A stretch of DNA of 16,451 nucleotides from Oscillospiraceae bacterium (GTDB lineage Bacteria > Bacillota > Clostridia > Oscillospirales > Ruminococcaceae), in assembly GCA_017544185.1 (NCBI GenBank), contig JAFYEQ010000356.1:1-16451 (forward strand), read 5' to 3'. A program made the position numbers and the translations under genes. This document shows positions 1-7,390 of this stretch, in pieces (within the stretch, counting starts at the first letter, position 1; each line of letters starts with the position of its first letter). The notes under the pieces were generated by a model. It ran no database searches. It saw only the letters and a list, made by a program, of their open reading frames with translations, and was not told where the DNA came from.

Positions 1-5
1 GGAAT

Positions 6-45
6 GTGTGGCTACCGCCACATCCCAAATGGGGGCTGCTGCCCC
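6..45 (-). other. two adjacent GC-rich hairpins at window edge
   Basis: Two stem-loops lie side by side: arms 7-12 and 17-22 (TGTGGC/GCCACA, loop TACC), and arms 32-36 and 41-45 (GGGGC/GCCCC, loop TGCT). They lie downstream of the leftward promoter at 123-151, so they would fall in the 5' leader of a minus-strand transcript leaving the window. They may be a leader structure or a dispersed repeat; the window edge prevents a decision. Confidence 0.35.
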
Positions 46-122
46 AATGCCCCCGCATCTATGTGCAGTCTAGATCAAGAATAGTATCAGTATCATACAG
101 CAGTGTCGTATCATACCCTTTG

Positions 123-151
123 ATCATACCACAAAACCGTGTCTTTGTCAA
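123..151 (-). promoter_or_regulatory. leftward sigma-A promoter
   Basis: On the minus strand a perfect -35 TTGACA (151-146) and a -10 TATGAT (128-123) are separated by 17 nt. Transcription would start near 116 and run out of the window to the left, divergent from rplS. The gene it drives is not visible. Confidence 0.7.
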
Positions 152-274
152 CATCATTTGATAACGGCAGAGTGAAATGGAGATGAAAATACTGTGATGA
201 TCGGAGCGGGATGAGCGGGATATGAGCTGTATATCCATGCGCTGCCGACAACTATGTGGTCATGATCGCTAAAT

Positions 275-289
275 GTATACCCTGTATAC
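275..289. promoter_or_regulatory. GTATAC-N3-GTATAC palindrome, possible operator
   Basis: Two GTATAC hexamers (275-280 and 284-289), each itself palindromic, are separated by 3 nt. The site lies between the leftward promoter at 123-151 and the rplS promoter at 338-366. A regulator-binding site is a guess from symmetry and position only. Apart from the two promoters, the leader and this site, nothing gene-like is seen in 1-537. Confidence 0.25.
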
Positions 290-337
290 GTTATCCGTTC
301 GTCAAAACGCCGAAATTTCAAATCTGTCAAAAAACCC

Positions 338-366
338 TTGAAAATTTCCCCGATCTGTGTTACAAT
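338..366 (+). promoter_or_regulatory. rplS promoter (sigma-A type)
   Basis: TTGAAA at 338-343 and TACAAT at 361-366 are separated by 17 nt, giving an expected start near 373. It is the only good plus-strand promoter upstream of rplS and would also serve lepB, since no terminator lies between the two genes. Confidence 0.75.
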
Positions 367-372
367 ATATCG

Positions 373-537
373 TGGTATTGTCCCTGTGTGACGATATCTG
401 TCTGTCGACGGTATGCAGGCATGATCTGGAAATGTCATTGCCGTCAGACAAGGCGTGTGCGGCATCAGCGCACACACGAAAGCATTCCGCTGCGAACGTC
501 CGCATGAATGCGTCATATTATCAATGGAGGAACAGAA
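373..537 (+). promoter_or_regulatory. structured 5' leader of rplS, candidate L19 leader
   Basis: About 165 nt separate the predicted transcription start from the rplS ATG. The RNA can form at least three stem-loops: one closed by GTCTG and CAGAC with an inner ACGG/CCGT pairing (about 390-449), GTGTGCG/CGCACAC (455-461 with 469-475, loop of 7), and GCATTC/GAATGC (482-487 with 506-511). The SD GGAGG lies just after the last one. Autoregulatory leaders upstream of ribosomal protein operons, including L19, are known in Firmicutes. I cannot confirm a match to a known family by eye. Confidence 0.4.
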
Positions 538-879
538 ATGGACGCACTTAAGATCATAAGCGACCCCTCACTCAAGGCTGAGGTGCCTGCTTTTGAGGTG
601 GGAGACACAGTACGTGTACAGGTAAGGATCAAGGAAGGCGACAAGTACAGACTTCAGGCTTTTGAGGGCACCGTCATCGCAAAGAGACACGGCGGTATCC
701 AGGAGACCTTTACCGTAAGAAGAGTAGCTCACGGCACGGGCATAGAGAGGGTATTCCCCGTTCACTCTCCCGTAGTCGACAGCGTTACCGTTATCCGCAG
801 AGGTAAGGTAAGACGCTCCAAGCTCTTCTATCTCAGAGGCAGAGTCGGCAAGGCAGCTAAGGTAAAAGAGCAGCTGTAA
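538..879 (+). CDS. rplS: 50S ribosomal protein L19
   Basis: This is the 113-residue bL19 protein of the large subunit, located at the 30S-50S interface. The sequence shows the family core: FEVGDTVRV near residues 19-27, [13 protein letters not shown] (41-53), ETFTVRR (56-62), [11 protein letters not shown] (68-78) and a basic C-terminus with LYLRGR-like [14 protein letters not shown] chose the ATG at 538 because GGAGG lies 7 nt upstream and the protein begins MDALKII, as expected for L19. An in-frame ATG at 508 would add ten residues untypical of the family and has no SD. It is preceded by its own promoter and leader, and lepB follows after 38 nt, probably cotranscribed. Identification is certain. 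Confidence 0.98.
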   Translation: MDALKIISDPSLKAEVPAFEVGDTVRVQVRIKEGDKYRLQAFEGTVIAKRHGGIQETFTVRRVAHGTGIERVFPVHSPVVDSVTVIRRGKVRRSKLFYLRGRVGKAAKVKEQL

Positions 880-917
880 GATAATGATATAGCCCAGATC
901 ATAAGGGGGTCAGACAG

Positions 918-1499
918 ATGGCTAAGTTCCAGATAAACTATGAAGCGCTCGACCAGGACGAAAACAAGAAGGACGGCATACCCTACGAGGATTTCCTTGA
1001 GTGGATAGAGACTGTTGTATTCTCGTTCTTTGCGGTGATACTCATATTCACCTTCATCGTAAGACAGGTGAACGTAGACGGTACATCCATGGTGCCCACT
1101 CTTGAGGACGGCGACAAGCTGATAGTGCATCATCTGTTCTACACCCCTCAGAAGGGCGATATAGTCATAATCGACAGCGCAGGCCTTCGCAAGCCTATCG
1201 TCAAGCGTGTCATCGCTACGGGCGGCGACACGATCGACATCGACTTTGATTCAGGTGAAGTCACCGTCAACGGTACGGTGCTCCAGGAGGAATACATCAA
1301 CGATCTGACAAGGCTCGACGAGGGCGGTCAGAACTACCCCGTGACAGTACCCTCGGGCTACTACTTCGTCATGGGCGACAACCGTATGAACTCCAAGGAC
1401 TCCAGGAGCGGTGATGTCGGACTCATACAGGACGACGAGATCATGGGCAAGGTGATATTCCGCCTCTGGCCCGCATCTCACTTCGGTAAAGTCGAATAG
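918..1499 (+). CDS. lepB: signal peptidase I
   Basis: This is a membrane-bound serine protease of 193 residues that removes signal peptides from exported proteins. It has the Gram-positive layout: a short cytoplasmic N-terminus, one membrane segment (about 32-48), then an extracellular catalytic domain. The nucleophile is Ser57 in DGTSMVPTL and the general base is Lys96 in KPIVKRVIATGGD (Ser/Lys dyad). Box E GDNRMNSKDSR is at 153-163. The SD AAGGGGG lies 8 nt before the ATG. It follows rplS closely and is followed by an intrinsic terminator, so rplS-lepB may be a two-gene unit. In many Firmicutes lepB also sits next to rplS and rbgA. The family and active site are clear; whether this is the only SPase I of the genome cannot be told. 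Confidence 0.97.
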   Translation: MAKFQINYEALDQDENKKDGIPYEDFLEWIETVVFSFFAVILIFTFIVRQVNVDGTSMVPTLEDGDKLIVHHLFYTPQKGDIVIIDSAGLRKPIVKRVIATGGDTIDIDFDSGEVTVNGTVLQEEYINDLTRLDEGGQNYPVTVPSGYYFVMGDNRMNSKDSRSGDVGLIQDDEIMGKVIFRLWPASHFGKVE

Positions 1500-1503
1500 C
1501 TGA

Positions 1504-1535
1504 AAAAGCGTAAAGGCATATGCTTTTACGCTTTT
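1504..1535 (+). terminator. intrinsic terminator after lepB
   Basis: The hairpin has arms AAAAGCGTAAA and TTTACGCTTTT (11 bp, extendable inward by G-T, G-C and C-G pairs), and the 3' arm ends in TTTT. The A-rich 5' side and T-rich 3' side make it usable from both strands. It begins 4 nt after the lepB stop. A TATAAT hexamer at 1535-1540 follows directly and could be a -10 for rbgA, but no matching -35 is visible. Confidence 0.8.
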
Positions 1536-1577
1536 ATAATAGTGTAGTGTAAAAGGATCCGGACGGCTCAAGATACT

Positions 1578-2483
1578 ATGAATGAAGAGATAACGATACA
1601 ATGGTTCCCCGGGCATATGACCAAGACGAAGCGTATGATGCAGAAATACCTTCCCATGGTCGATGCGGTGGTGGAGATAATAGATGCGAGGGCGCCCCAG
1701 TCCAGCCGTAACCCGGATATAGCGGAGCTCATCGGCGGCAAGCCCGATATACTCATAATGAACAAATGTGACGCTGCCGACCCGGTAGCTACGGACAAAT
1801 GGATGTCCTACTTCAGGAAGAGCACGTCTGCGGTGATCGCCGCAGACTGCCGCACGGGACGCGGACTGGACAAGTTCGACCCCACGGTGCGGGAGGTGCT
1901 CTCGGAGCTCATAGCCTCCTACGAGGCCAAGGGCATGGGCGGACGCATGCTGCACCTGATGGTGGTGGGGATACCCAACGTGGGCAAGTCCTCCTTCATC
2001 AACCGCATGGCAGGCACCCGCAAGGCGCGGGTGGAAGACCGTCCGGGCGTCACCCGCGACAAGCAGTGGGTGCAGATCGGCGACGGGCTGGAGCTGCTGG
2101 ATATGCCCGGAGTACTGTGGCCCAAGTTCGAGGATATGACCGTGGGCGAGCGTCTGGCCTTCACAGGCGCGGTAAAGGATACCGTGTTGGATACGGAGCT
2201 GCTGGCGTGCCGTCTGCTGCTCCTGCTGCGGGAGAGCTATGCAGAGGGGCTGACCTCCTGCTATGGTATAGACCTTGCCACCCCCGAGGAGGACGAGATG
2301 ATGGCCAGCGAAGAGACGCTGGGCTGTGCCTCGGGGTATGAGCTGCTGTGCCGTATAGGAAAGCGCAGGGGCATGCTCATCAGAGGCGGCGATATAGATA
2401 CGGAGCGTGCGGCGATAAGCGTGCTCGACGGATTTCGCAGCGGCAAGCTGGGGCGTATCACCCTTGAGCTGCCGCCGATATAA
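1578..2483 (+). CDS. rbgA: ribosome biogenesis GTPase RbgA (YlqF)
   Basis: This circularly permuted GTPase of 301 residues is needed for late 50S subunit assembly in Firmicutes. The G motifs occur in permuted order: G4 NKCD (62-65), G1 GIPNVGKSS (131-139), G2 around Thr159 in GVTR, and G3 DMPG (175-178). The N-terminus QWFPGHMTK carries the conserved His (here His13) that takes part in GTP hydrolysis in Bacillus RbgA. The C-terminal region (about 190-301) is the RNA-binding helical domain. The SD is weak (AAGGA about 20 nt upstream, GGACGG nearer). It starts after the lepB terminator and is followed after 8 nt by the membrane protein gene. Length and motifs match the family well. Confidence 0.96.
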   Translation: MNEEITIQWFPGHMTKTKRMMQKYLPMVDAVVEIIDARAPQSSRNPDIAELIGGKPDILIMNKCDAADPVATDKWMSYFRKSTSAVIAADCRTGRGLDKFDPTVREVLSELIASYEAKGMGGRMLHLMVVGIPNVGKSSFINRMAGTRKARVEDRPGVTRDKQWVQIGDGLELLDMPGVLWPKFEDMTVGERLAFTGAVKDTVLDTELLACRLLLLLRESYAEGLTSCYGIDLATPEEDEMMASEETLGCASGYELLCRIGKRRGMLIRGGDIDTERAAISVLDGFRSGKLGRITLELPPI

Positions 2484-2491
2484 AGGATGAT

Positions 2492-3304
2492 ATGGACAGA
2501 AAGAAACTGACTGTAGATCTGATGGAGAAGGAGCTGCCCGATATCGCGGTAGACGTGGAGCAGGAGCAGCCCCGCCGCAGTATGCGGGAAGAGTATATGG
2601 AGCAGAACAGCGGCTACGGCTATGGCGGCGCTGTCCGTGACGAGGTCCCCTTCGACGGGGGAATGTACGGCGCTCAGACGCCTCCGCCCCCTCCCGTGGC
2701 TCCCACGAGCCACCGTGCGCGAAACGGCGTTGCTGTGGCAGCAGGCGTGGTGGGGATGCTGGTATGGCTGTTCCTGATGTTCGTGTGCCCATTCAAGAAC
2801 TATGTGCCCTCAGCGGGGTACGGCGAGATGGAGACAGAGCTCCTGGGTCGGGAGGATGTATTAGCCGACCGTCCCTCCGTGGAGATCACTGCGGAGGAGC
2901 TGTTGTGGATACAGGAGATAGCTGAGACCGACGAGGTGAAATACCAGCTGGAGATCTTTTCTCCCGAACACGACGACTATGCGTATGATATGCTGGAGGA
3001 CGAGGATATACCCAAGCTTGGAGACGCCAATGTGCAGTATGCGGGCTACTCCATCACCAAGAGAGACGGCGAGATGTACTGGTCTGTCTTCGGCTCCTAC
3101 GAGAACGAGGACGGCACCGAGAGCTACTATATATCCCTTGAGCAGGACGGCAAGTACTACAAGAACACGGACGTTTTCAACGAGGACGGCAGGCGCCTGT
3201 ATGAGTACAGCGTAAACGAGGGGTATGCTACCAAATGGGTGTACAAGTATACGCATCACGGGCTGGTCGCTCTCGTATATGATATGCTCAGATACGGTGA
3301 ATGA
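2492..3304 (+). CDS. single-pass membrane protein, family member 1 of 3
   Basis: I do not recognise this 270-residue protein. It has an acidic cytoplasmic N-terminus with a Gly/Tyr-rich patch (38-46) and five prolines in a row (64-68), a membrane segment (about 79-99), and an acidic, Tyr-rich C-terminal domain that should lie outside the cell. It resembles the proteins at 3898-4683 and 4691-5455: after the membrane segment all three have a motif like P-S/A-V/M-E-I-T-x-E (here RPSVEITAEE), and all end in an aromatic-rich HHGLVALVYDM-type motif (here about 253-265). This member lacks the VYGEGTS motif of the other two. SD AAAGGATGAT precedes the ATG, and it lies 8 nt after rbgA. Its stop is 1 nt before rnhB, so it is in the same operon. 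Function unknown. Confidence 0.85.
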   Translation: MDRKKLTVDLMEKELPDIAVDVEQEQPRRSMREEYMEQNSGYGYGGAVRDEVPFDGGMYGAQTPPPPPVAPTSHRARNGVAVAAGVVGMLVWLFLMFVCPFKNYVPSAGYGEMETELLGREDVLADRPSVEITAEELLWIQEIAETDEVKYQLEIFSPEHDDYAYDMLEDEDIPKLGDANVQYAGYSITKRDGEMYWSVFGSYENEDGTESYYISLEQDGKYYKNTDVFNEDGRRLYEYSVNEGYATKWVYKYTHHGLVALVYDMLRYGE

Positions 3305-3305
3305 T

Positions 3306-3917
3306 ATGGACGATCTTTTTGAATACGACACCAAGATCCGGGCCGCTCACGGGATATTCTGCGGCATAGACGAGGCGGGACGGGGCCCTCTGGCAGGGGA
3401 CGTGTACGCCGCCGCCGTGATACTTGATGAGGGCACGGTGATCGAAGGCGTCAACGACAGCAAGAAGCTGACCGAGAAGCAGCGTGACGCGCTGTATGAT
3501 GAGATAACAGAGCGTGCTGCCGCGTGGAGCGTGGGCATAGCATCGGTCGAGGAGATAGAGCAGATAAATATATTGCAGGCCGCGATGCTGGCCATGACAA
3601 GGGCGTATGAAGGGCTGATCCTTCGCCCGGGCTATGCGCTCATCGACGGCAACAAGACACCGAAGCTGGATATACCCTGTACTGCGGTGGTAAAGGGCGA
3701 CGGCACGTCCGCGTCCATAGCCTGCGCGTCCATCATAGCCAAGGTGACACGAGACAGGTATATGGCGGATATGGCGGAGAAGTACCCCGAATGGCAGTTC
3801 GAGCGGCATAAGGGCTATGGTACCAAGCTGCACTACGAGATGATCGACAAGTACGGCGAGAGCCCCATACACCGCCATTCGTTCCTGACAAAATACTATG
3901 CAAAAAAGACTGACTGA
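3306..3917 (+). CDS. rnhB: ribonuclease HII
   Basis: The enzyme of 203 residues cleaves the RNA strand of RNA-DNA hybrids and removes single ribonucleotides from DNA. The motifs are complete: GIDEAGRGPLAGD (20-32), NDSKKL (50-55), IDGNKTPKL (113-121), KGDGTSASIACASIIAKVTRD (130-150) and HKGYGTK (168-174). The four metal-binding acids are Asp22, Glu23, Asp114 and Asp132. I chose the ATG at 3306 (MDDLFEYDTK), 1 nt after the upstream stop, with GGTGA as a modest SD; the reading frame is open further upstream, but that would overlap the preceding gene and add residues foreign to the family. It overlaps the next gene by 20 nt, which suggests translational coupling. Identification is certain. Confidence 0.97.
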   Translation: MDDLFEYDTKIRAAHGIFCGIDEAGRGPLAGDVYAAAVILDEGTVIEGVNDSKKLTEKQRDALYDEITERAAAWSVGIASVEEIEQINILQAAMLAMTRAYEGLILRPGYALIDGNKTPKLDIPCTAVVKGDGTSASIACASIIAKVTRDRYMADMAEKYPEWQFERHKGYGTKLHYEMIDKYGESPIHRHSFLTKYYAKKTD

Positions 3918-4683
3918 CGATACAAGGGTAAACTACCCGCCTCAAACGATCGATCAGGTAGTCTACGGCGAGGGCACCTCACGAAGCGATACGCGCAGCG
4001 AGACCTGCACTGCCACAGATGAGCCCATACCGGAGGTCGTGACCGTCAAGGCGATAGAGTCCGCCGAGGACAAACAAAAAAGGATCGCCAGAAGACGACG
4101 GAACATAATGATCCTGATCGCGTTCATCATTGCCGTGTTCTGGATATGGATGATGTTTTTCGCAGATATCACCACCAAGGGGAAGGTCTTCTCCTACGAC
4201 TACGATCGGTCGGATGCGGGGCTCACATCTGTGCAGGTGCAGGAGGAATGCCCCGGGATAGTGCTCACCTCCGAGGAACGGCAGCGCCTTGAGGAGCTCA
4301 TGGCTACGCCGGAGATGCAGGAATGGGTACGGCAGTGGGAAAACTACGAGATACGGGAGGACGGCACCAGAGGCTGTTTCAGGTGGCCCGAGCATCATAC
4401 ATCCGAGATGGACGGTCATGAGATACAGATGTTCTTCAAGGCCACGGAAAAGGACTACGCCGTGAGGATCGACTGGAAGGAAGAGACAGACGGCAAGCAG
4501 TACGACGTAGAGCTGTCTCTGTCGGACAGCGGTTCCTTCAAAAAGATAGTCAGGCCTCTCGAGCGCGGCCTTCCCATGATAGAATATAGGAATATCGACG
4601 GCGACTGTGTAAGATACGATCTGATCTTCCATCATCAGGGGCTCGTCGATCTGTTATATGATGCACCCCACAAGGAGGAGTGA
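3898..4683 (+). CDS. single-pass membrane protein, family member 2 of 3
   Basis: This is an unrecognised 261-residue protein. The N-terminal cytoplasmic part carries VVYGEGTSRS (21-30) and a short EVVTVKAIESAEDKQ stretch (46-60), then a basic RRRR stop-transfer patch (65-68), a Trp-rich membrane segment (about 70-88) and an acidic outer domain with CPGIVLTSEERQRLEEL and, near the end, FHHQGLVDLLYD. These features line up with the next gene (VYGEGTSKR, PKVVVVEAVSAAKEA, YPAMEITDEQR, YHHTGLIGLIRDM) and, outside the N-terminus, with the protein at 2492-3304. The start lies within the last 20 nt of rnhB, and I see no strong SD, so coupling is likely. AAGGAGG near its own stop serves the next gene. 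Function unknown; the C-terminal domain is probably extracytoplasmic. Confidence 0.82.
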   Translation: MQKRLTDDTRVNYPPQTIDQVVYGEGTSRSDTRSETCTATDEPIPEVVTVKAIESAEDKQKRIARRRRNIMILIAFIIAVFWIWMMFFADITTKGKVFSYDYDRSDAGLTSVQVQEECPGIVLTSEERQRLEELMATPEMQEWVRQWENYEIREDGTRGCFRWPEHHTSEMDGHEIQMFFKATEKDYAVRIDWKEETDGKQYDVELSLSDSGSFKKIVRPLERGLPMIEYRNIDGDCVRYDLIFHHQGLVDLLYDAPHKEE

Positions 4684-4690
4684 CGGAGGT

Positions 4691-5455
4691 ATGGAAAGGC
4701 TCACCGGCTCACATGATACCCCCGACAGGCCCGATGTGTTCGTCTACGGCGAGGGTACATCCAAGCGGCAGGCACAGACGACCTACGCCGAGAAGGAGAA
4801 GCCTCCCAAGGTAGTCGTGGTGGAGGCCGTCAGCGCGGCAAAGGAAGCCGTGGCATCCATTGCCTCCGACCGCAGGCGCATGAGGAAGATAGGTCTGGCG
4901 GCGCTGATCGCATTTGTATGGTCCATAGCACTGTTCATCGCGGACTTCCCCACTTCGGCTAAGATACCGTCGGATGAATATGACTATGACAAGGTCGTGC
5001 TGACAGCAGATGACGTGATCGCCGAATATCCCGCCATGGAGATCACCGACGAACAGAGAGCGCAGATCATGAGCCTGCGGGAGCTTCCCGAGATAAAAGA
5101 GGCCGTTGAGGAATACGAGACGAGCCATGAATATATACGCAGATCCCTGCCCATATGTCCCGAGGATATCGTGCCCGATCACGACAGGCTGAGGAGCACC
5201 TGGTATCAGGTGGATGCCATGGGCCTGCAGATCGGCATGATCTGGGAAGAGAACGTGTCAAATGGTAAGGTCAGCTTGGTAAAGCTCATATGCTACGATG
5301 ACGGCACTATACGCAAAGACGCGACGGTATACGCCTATCTCCACGCCGAGTCTACATATATCAACGACAACGGCGAGCTGGAGAAGCACGAGTGGGTCTA
5401 CCACCACACCGGGCTCATCGGTCTCATACGGGACATGATCGAGGAAAACACGTGA
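4691..5455 (+). CDS. single-pass membrane protein, family member 3 of 3
   Basis: This is a 254-residue paralog of the preceding protein. Cytoplasmic part with VYGEGTS (18-24) and PKVVVVEAVSAAKEAVA (39-55), basic RRRMRK (61-66), membrane segment (about 67-84), then an acidic outer domain: EYPAMEITDEQRAQI, a helical REL-PEIKEAVEEYE stretch, and the closing YHHTGLIGLIRDM. I chose the ATG at 4691 because AAGGAGG (4672-4678) lies about 12 nt upstream and the protein then aligns with its paralog. An upstream in-frame ATG at 4658 would overlap the preceding gene and add 11 unmatched residues. It lies 7 nt after member 2 and ends 1 nt before yraN. The arrangement suggests local duplication inside an otherwise conserved operon. 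Function unknown. Confidence 0.83.
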   Translation: MERLTGSHDTPDRPDVFVYGEGTSKRQAQTTYAEKEKPPKVVVVEAVSAAKEAVASIASDRRRMRKIGLAALIAFVWSIALFIADFPTSAKIPSDEYDYDKVVLTADDVIAEYPAMEITDEQRAQIMSLRELPEIKEAVEEYETSHEYIRRSLPICPEDIVPDHDRLRSTWYQVDAMGLQIGMIWEENVSNGKVSLVKLICYDDGTIRKDATVYAYLHAESTYINDNGELEKHEWVYHHTGLIGLIRDMIEENT

Positions 5456-5456
5456 C

Positions 5457-5822
5457 ATGGACAAACGACATATCCACGGGAAGCTGGGCGAGGATCTCAC
5501 CGCCTATTATCTTGCCCGTTCGGGATACACTATACTCTGCCGCAACTACCGTATACGGGGCGGCGAGATAGACATCATAGCCGAGAACGAGGACACCATC
5601 GCCTTCGTGGAGGTGCGCACCCGTTCGGAGGACGCATGGGAGACAGGTGCGGCTACCGTAGGGCGCCGCAAGAAGCAGCTGATCATACGGACGGCCATAG
5701 ATTACCTTATGAAGCACCCCTCCGACAAGCAGCCCAGATACGACATATCCGACGTGACCGTCAGGGACGGCAAGGCAGTACGGTTCGCCTACTATGACGC
5801 CGCCTTCGATCTGAGCAGCTGA
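5457..5822 (+). CDS. yraN: UPF0102 family protein YraN
   Basis: This 121-residue protein belongs to the YraN/UPF0102 family, which has a restriction-endonuclease-like fold and is commonly encoded next to rnhB. Visible family features are GKLGEDLTAYYLARSGY (8-24), ILCRNYR (26-32), GEIDIIA (36-42) and FVEVRTR (50-56); the putative metal-binding acids are Glu12, Asp39 and Glu52. The usual Lys of the EVK motif is Arg54 here, a substitution seen in this family as far as I recall. Its biochemical role is not established. It starts 2 nt after the upstream stop (TGACATG), so it is cotranscribed with the membrane proteins and rnhB. The 77-nt gap that follows ends this conserved cluster. Confidence 0.93.
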   Translation: MDKRHIHGKLGEDLTAYYLARSGYTILCRNYRIRGGEIDIIAENEDTIAFVEVRTRSEDAWETGAATVGRRKKQLIIRTAIDYLMKHPSDKQPRYDISDVTVRDGKAVRFAYYDAAFDLSS

Positions 5823-5840
5823 AGACAGTCGGGAGTTTAT

Positions 5841-5859
5841 GGGAACGCCCCTCGTTCCC
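5841..5859 (+). other. perfect hairpin between yraN and thrC
   Basis: GGGAACG (5841-5847) and CGTTCCC (5853-5859) form a 7-bp stem with the loop CCCCT. The following TTGTCCCCTTATATA is not a good T-tract, so it may be a weak terminator, a processing site or a short repeat. It lies 41-59 nt before the thrC start. Confidence 0.45.
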
Positions 5860-5899
5860 TTGTCCCCTTATATACGATCAATAAGAAAGGAAGATATAT

Positions 5900-7390
5900 A
5901 TGTATTACAAAAGCACACGTGACAGCAGCCTGAAGAAGACCTCTGCGGAGGCTATAGTAGCGGGCATATCCATCGACGGCGGACTGTTCGTCCCCGAGGA
6001 GATACCCTCTCTTAGTCTTGATGAGATCAAGGCTATGTCGGATATGACCTACCCCGAAAGGGCAGCCTTCGTGTTCTCCAAGTTCCTGACCGACTTTACC
6101 GACGCCGAGATCAGGTACTGCACCGAGAGCGCATACAACGACAAGGCCTTCGATCATGCATCCATCACCGAGATATCCCATCTCTTCGACGGCACCTATG
6201 TGCTGGAGCTGTGGCACGGACCTACCTGCGCCTTCAAGGATATGGCGCTCCAGATCCTTCCCTATCTGCTCACCACATCCCTGAAGAAGACGGGCATAGA
6301 CAAGAAGGTAGTCATACTCGTGGCTACATCCGGCGATACGGGCAAGGCTGCGCTGGAGGGCTTCGCCGATGTGGAAGGCACGTCCATCATGGTGTTCTAC
6401 CCCGAGGACGGCGTATCTGCTATGCAGAAGAAGCAGATGACCACACAGGACGGCAAGAACGTGTGCGTATGCGCGGTAAAGGGCAACTTCGACGACTGCC
6501 AGAACGGCGTAAAGGCTATATTCACCGACGATGACGTGAAGGCTCAGCTGGCTGCCAAGGGCAAGGTCTTCTCCTCTGCCAACTCGATCAACTGGGGCAG
6601 GCTCGCTCCTCAGATCATATACTATATATCCGCCTATGCAGACCTGGCTGCCAACGGTGACATCGCCCTGGGCGAGAAGGTGAACATCACCGTTCCCACA
6701 GGCAACTTCGGCAATATACTCGCAGCATACTACGCAAAGCGCATGGGTCTCCCCGTGAACAAGCTGATATGCGCATCCAACGCCAACAACGTCCTCACCG
6801 ACTTCCTCACCACGGGCGTATACGACCGCAACAGACATTTCTATACCACCGTATCCCCCTCTATGGATATACTCATATCCTCCAATCTGGAAAGACTGCT
6901 CTATATAATGACAGGCAGCGATGAGCTCATCCGCGACTGGTTCGGCAAGCTCTCCTCCGAGGGGCGCTACGAGGTGACCGACGACGTGAAGGCACAGCTC
7001 AGAGAGGAATTTGCTGCCGGCTGCTGCGACGACGACGCTACCAAGGCTACGATCAGCGAGATCTACGGCAAGTATTCCTATACCCTTGATACCCATACCG
7101 CAGTAGCAGTCAGGGTATACGAGGACTACCGCAAGGCTACGGGCGACACCACCAAGACCATCATCGCATCCACCGCATCGCCCTATAAGTTCGGCACGGC
7201 AGTGCTGGAGGCTATATGCGGCAGCGCTCCCGCCGACGAGTTCGACAAGGTGGACAAGCTCCACGAGGTATCGGGCTATGACGTGCCCGCCTCTCTGGAA
7301 GCTCTTCGCACCAAGGAGATCCGCTTCACGGGCAGCGTGGACAGAGACGCTATGAAGGCATTCGTCCTCACCGAGGCAGATAAGATCTGA
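5900..7390 (+). CDS. thrC: threonine synthase
   Basis: This PLP enzyme converts O-phosphohomoserine and water to threonine and phosphate, the last step of threonine synthesis. At 496 residues it belongs to the long form also found in E. coli and fungi. N-terminal markers are MYYKSTRDSS and GGLFVPEEIP (27-36); the PLP-binding lysine is Lys113 in HGPTCAFKDMALQ (106-118); LVATSGDTGKAALEGF and the glycine-rich phosphate loop TVPTGNFGN follow. SD AAAGGAAG lies 7 nt before the ATG. No thrA, thrB or hom is nearby. The metallophosphoesterase start overlaps its stop (TGATG), so the two are translationally coupled. I see no convincing promoter in the 77-nt gap before it. Identification is firm. Confidence 0.97.
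   Translation: MYYKSTRDSSLKKTSAEAIVAGISIDGGLFVPEEIPSLSLDEIKAMSDMTYPERAAFVFSKFLTDFTDAEIRYCTESAYNDKAFDHASITEISHLFDGTYVLELWHGPTCAFKDMALQILPYLLTTSLKKTGIDKKVVILVATSGDTGKAALEGFADVEGTSIMVFYPEDGVSAMQKKQMTTQDGKNVCVCAVKGNFDDCQNGVKAIFTDDDVKAQLAAKGKVFSSANSINWGRLAPQIIYYISAYADLAANGDIALGEKVNITVPTGNFGNILAAYYAKRMGLPVNKLICASNANNVLTDFLTTGVYDRNRHFYTTVSPSMDILISSNLERLLYIMTGSDELIRDWFGKLSSEGRYEVTDDVKAQLREEFAAGCCDDDATKATISEIYGKYSYTLDTHTAVAVRVYEDYRKATGDTTKTIIASTASPYKFGTAVLEAICGSAPADEFDKVDKLHEVSGYDVPASLEALRTKEIRFTGSVDRDAMKAFVLTEADKI

Noticed and set aside
508..537. earlier ATG for rplS
   Set aside because: No SD and ten extra residues unlike L19; ATG 538 has GGAGG in good position.
1251..2792. 513-residue open frame on the minus strand
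   Set aside because: Lies antisense to lepB end, rbgA and the first membrane protein; composition is Arg/His/Pro-rich and no family features or SD are seen.
5837..7264. 475-residue open frame on the minus strand
   Set aside because: Antisense shadow of thrC caused by codon bias; no recognisable motif.
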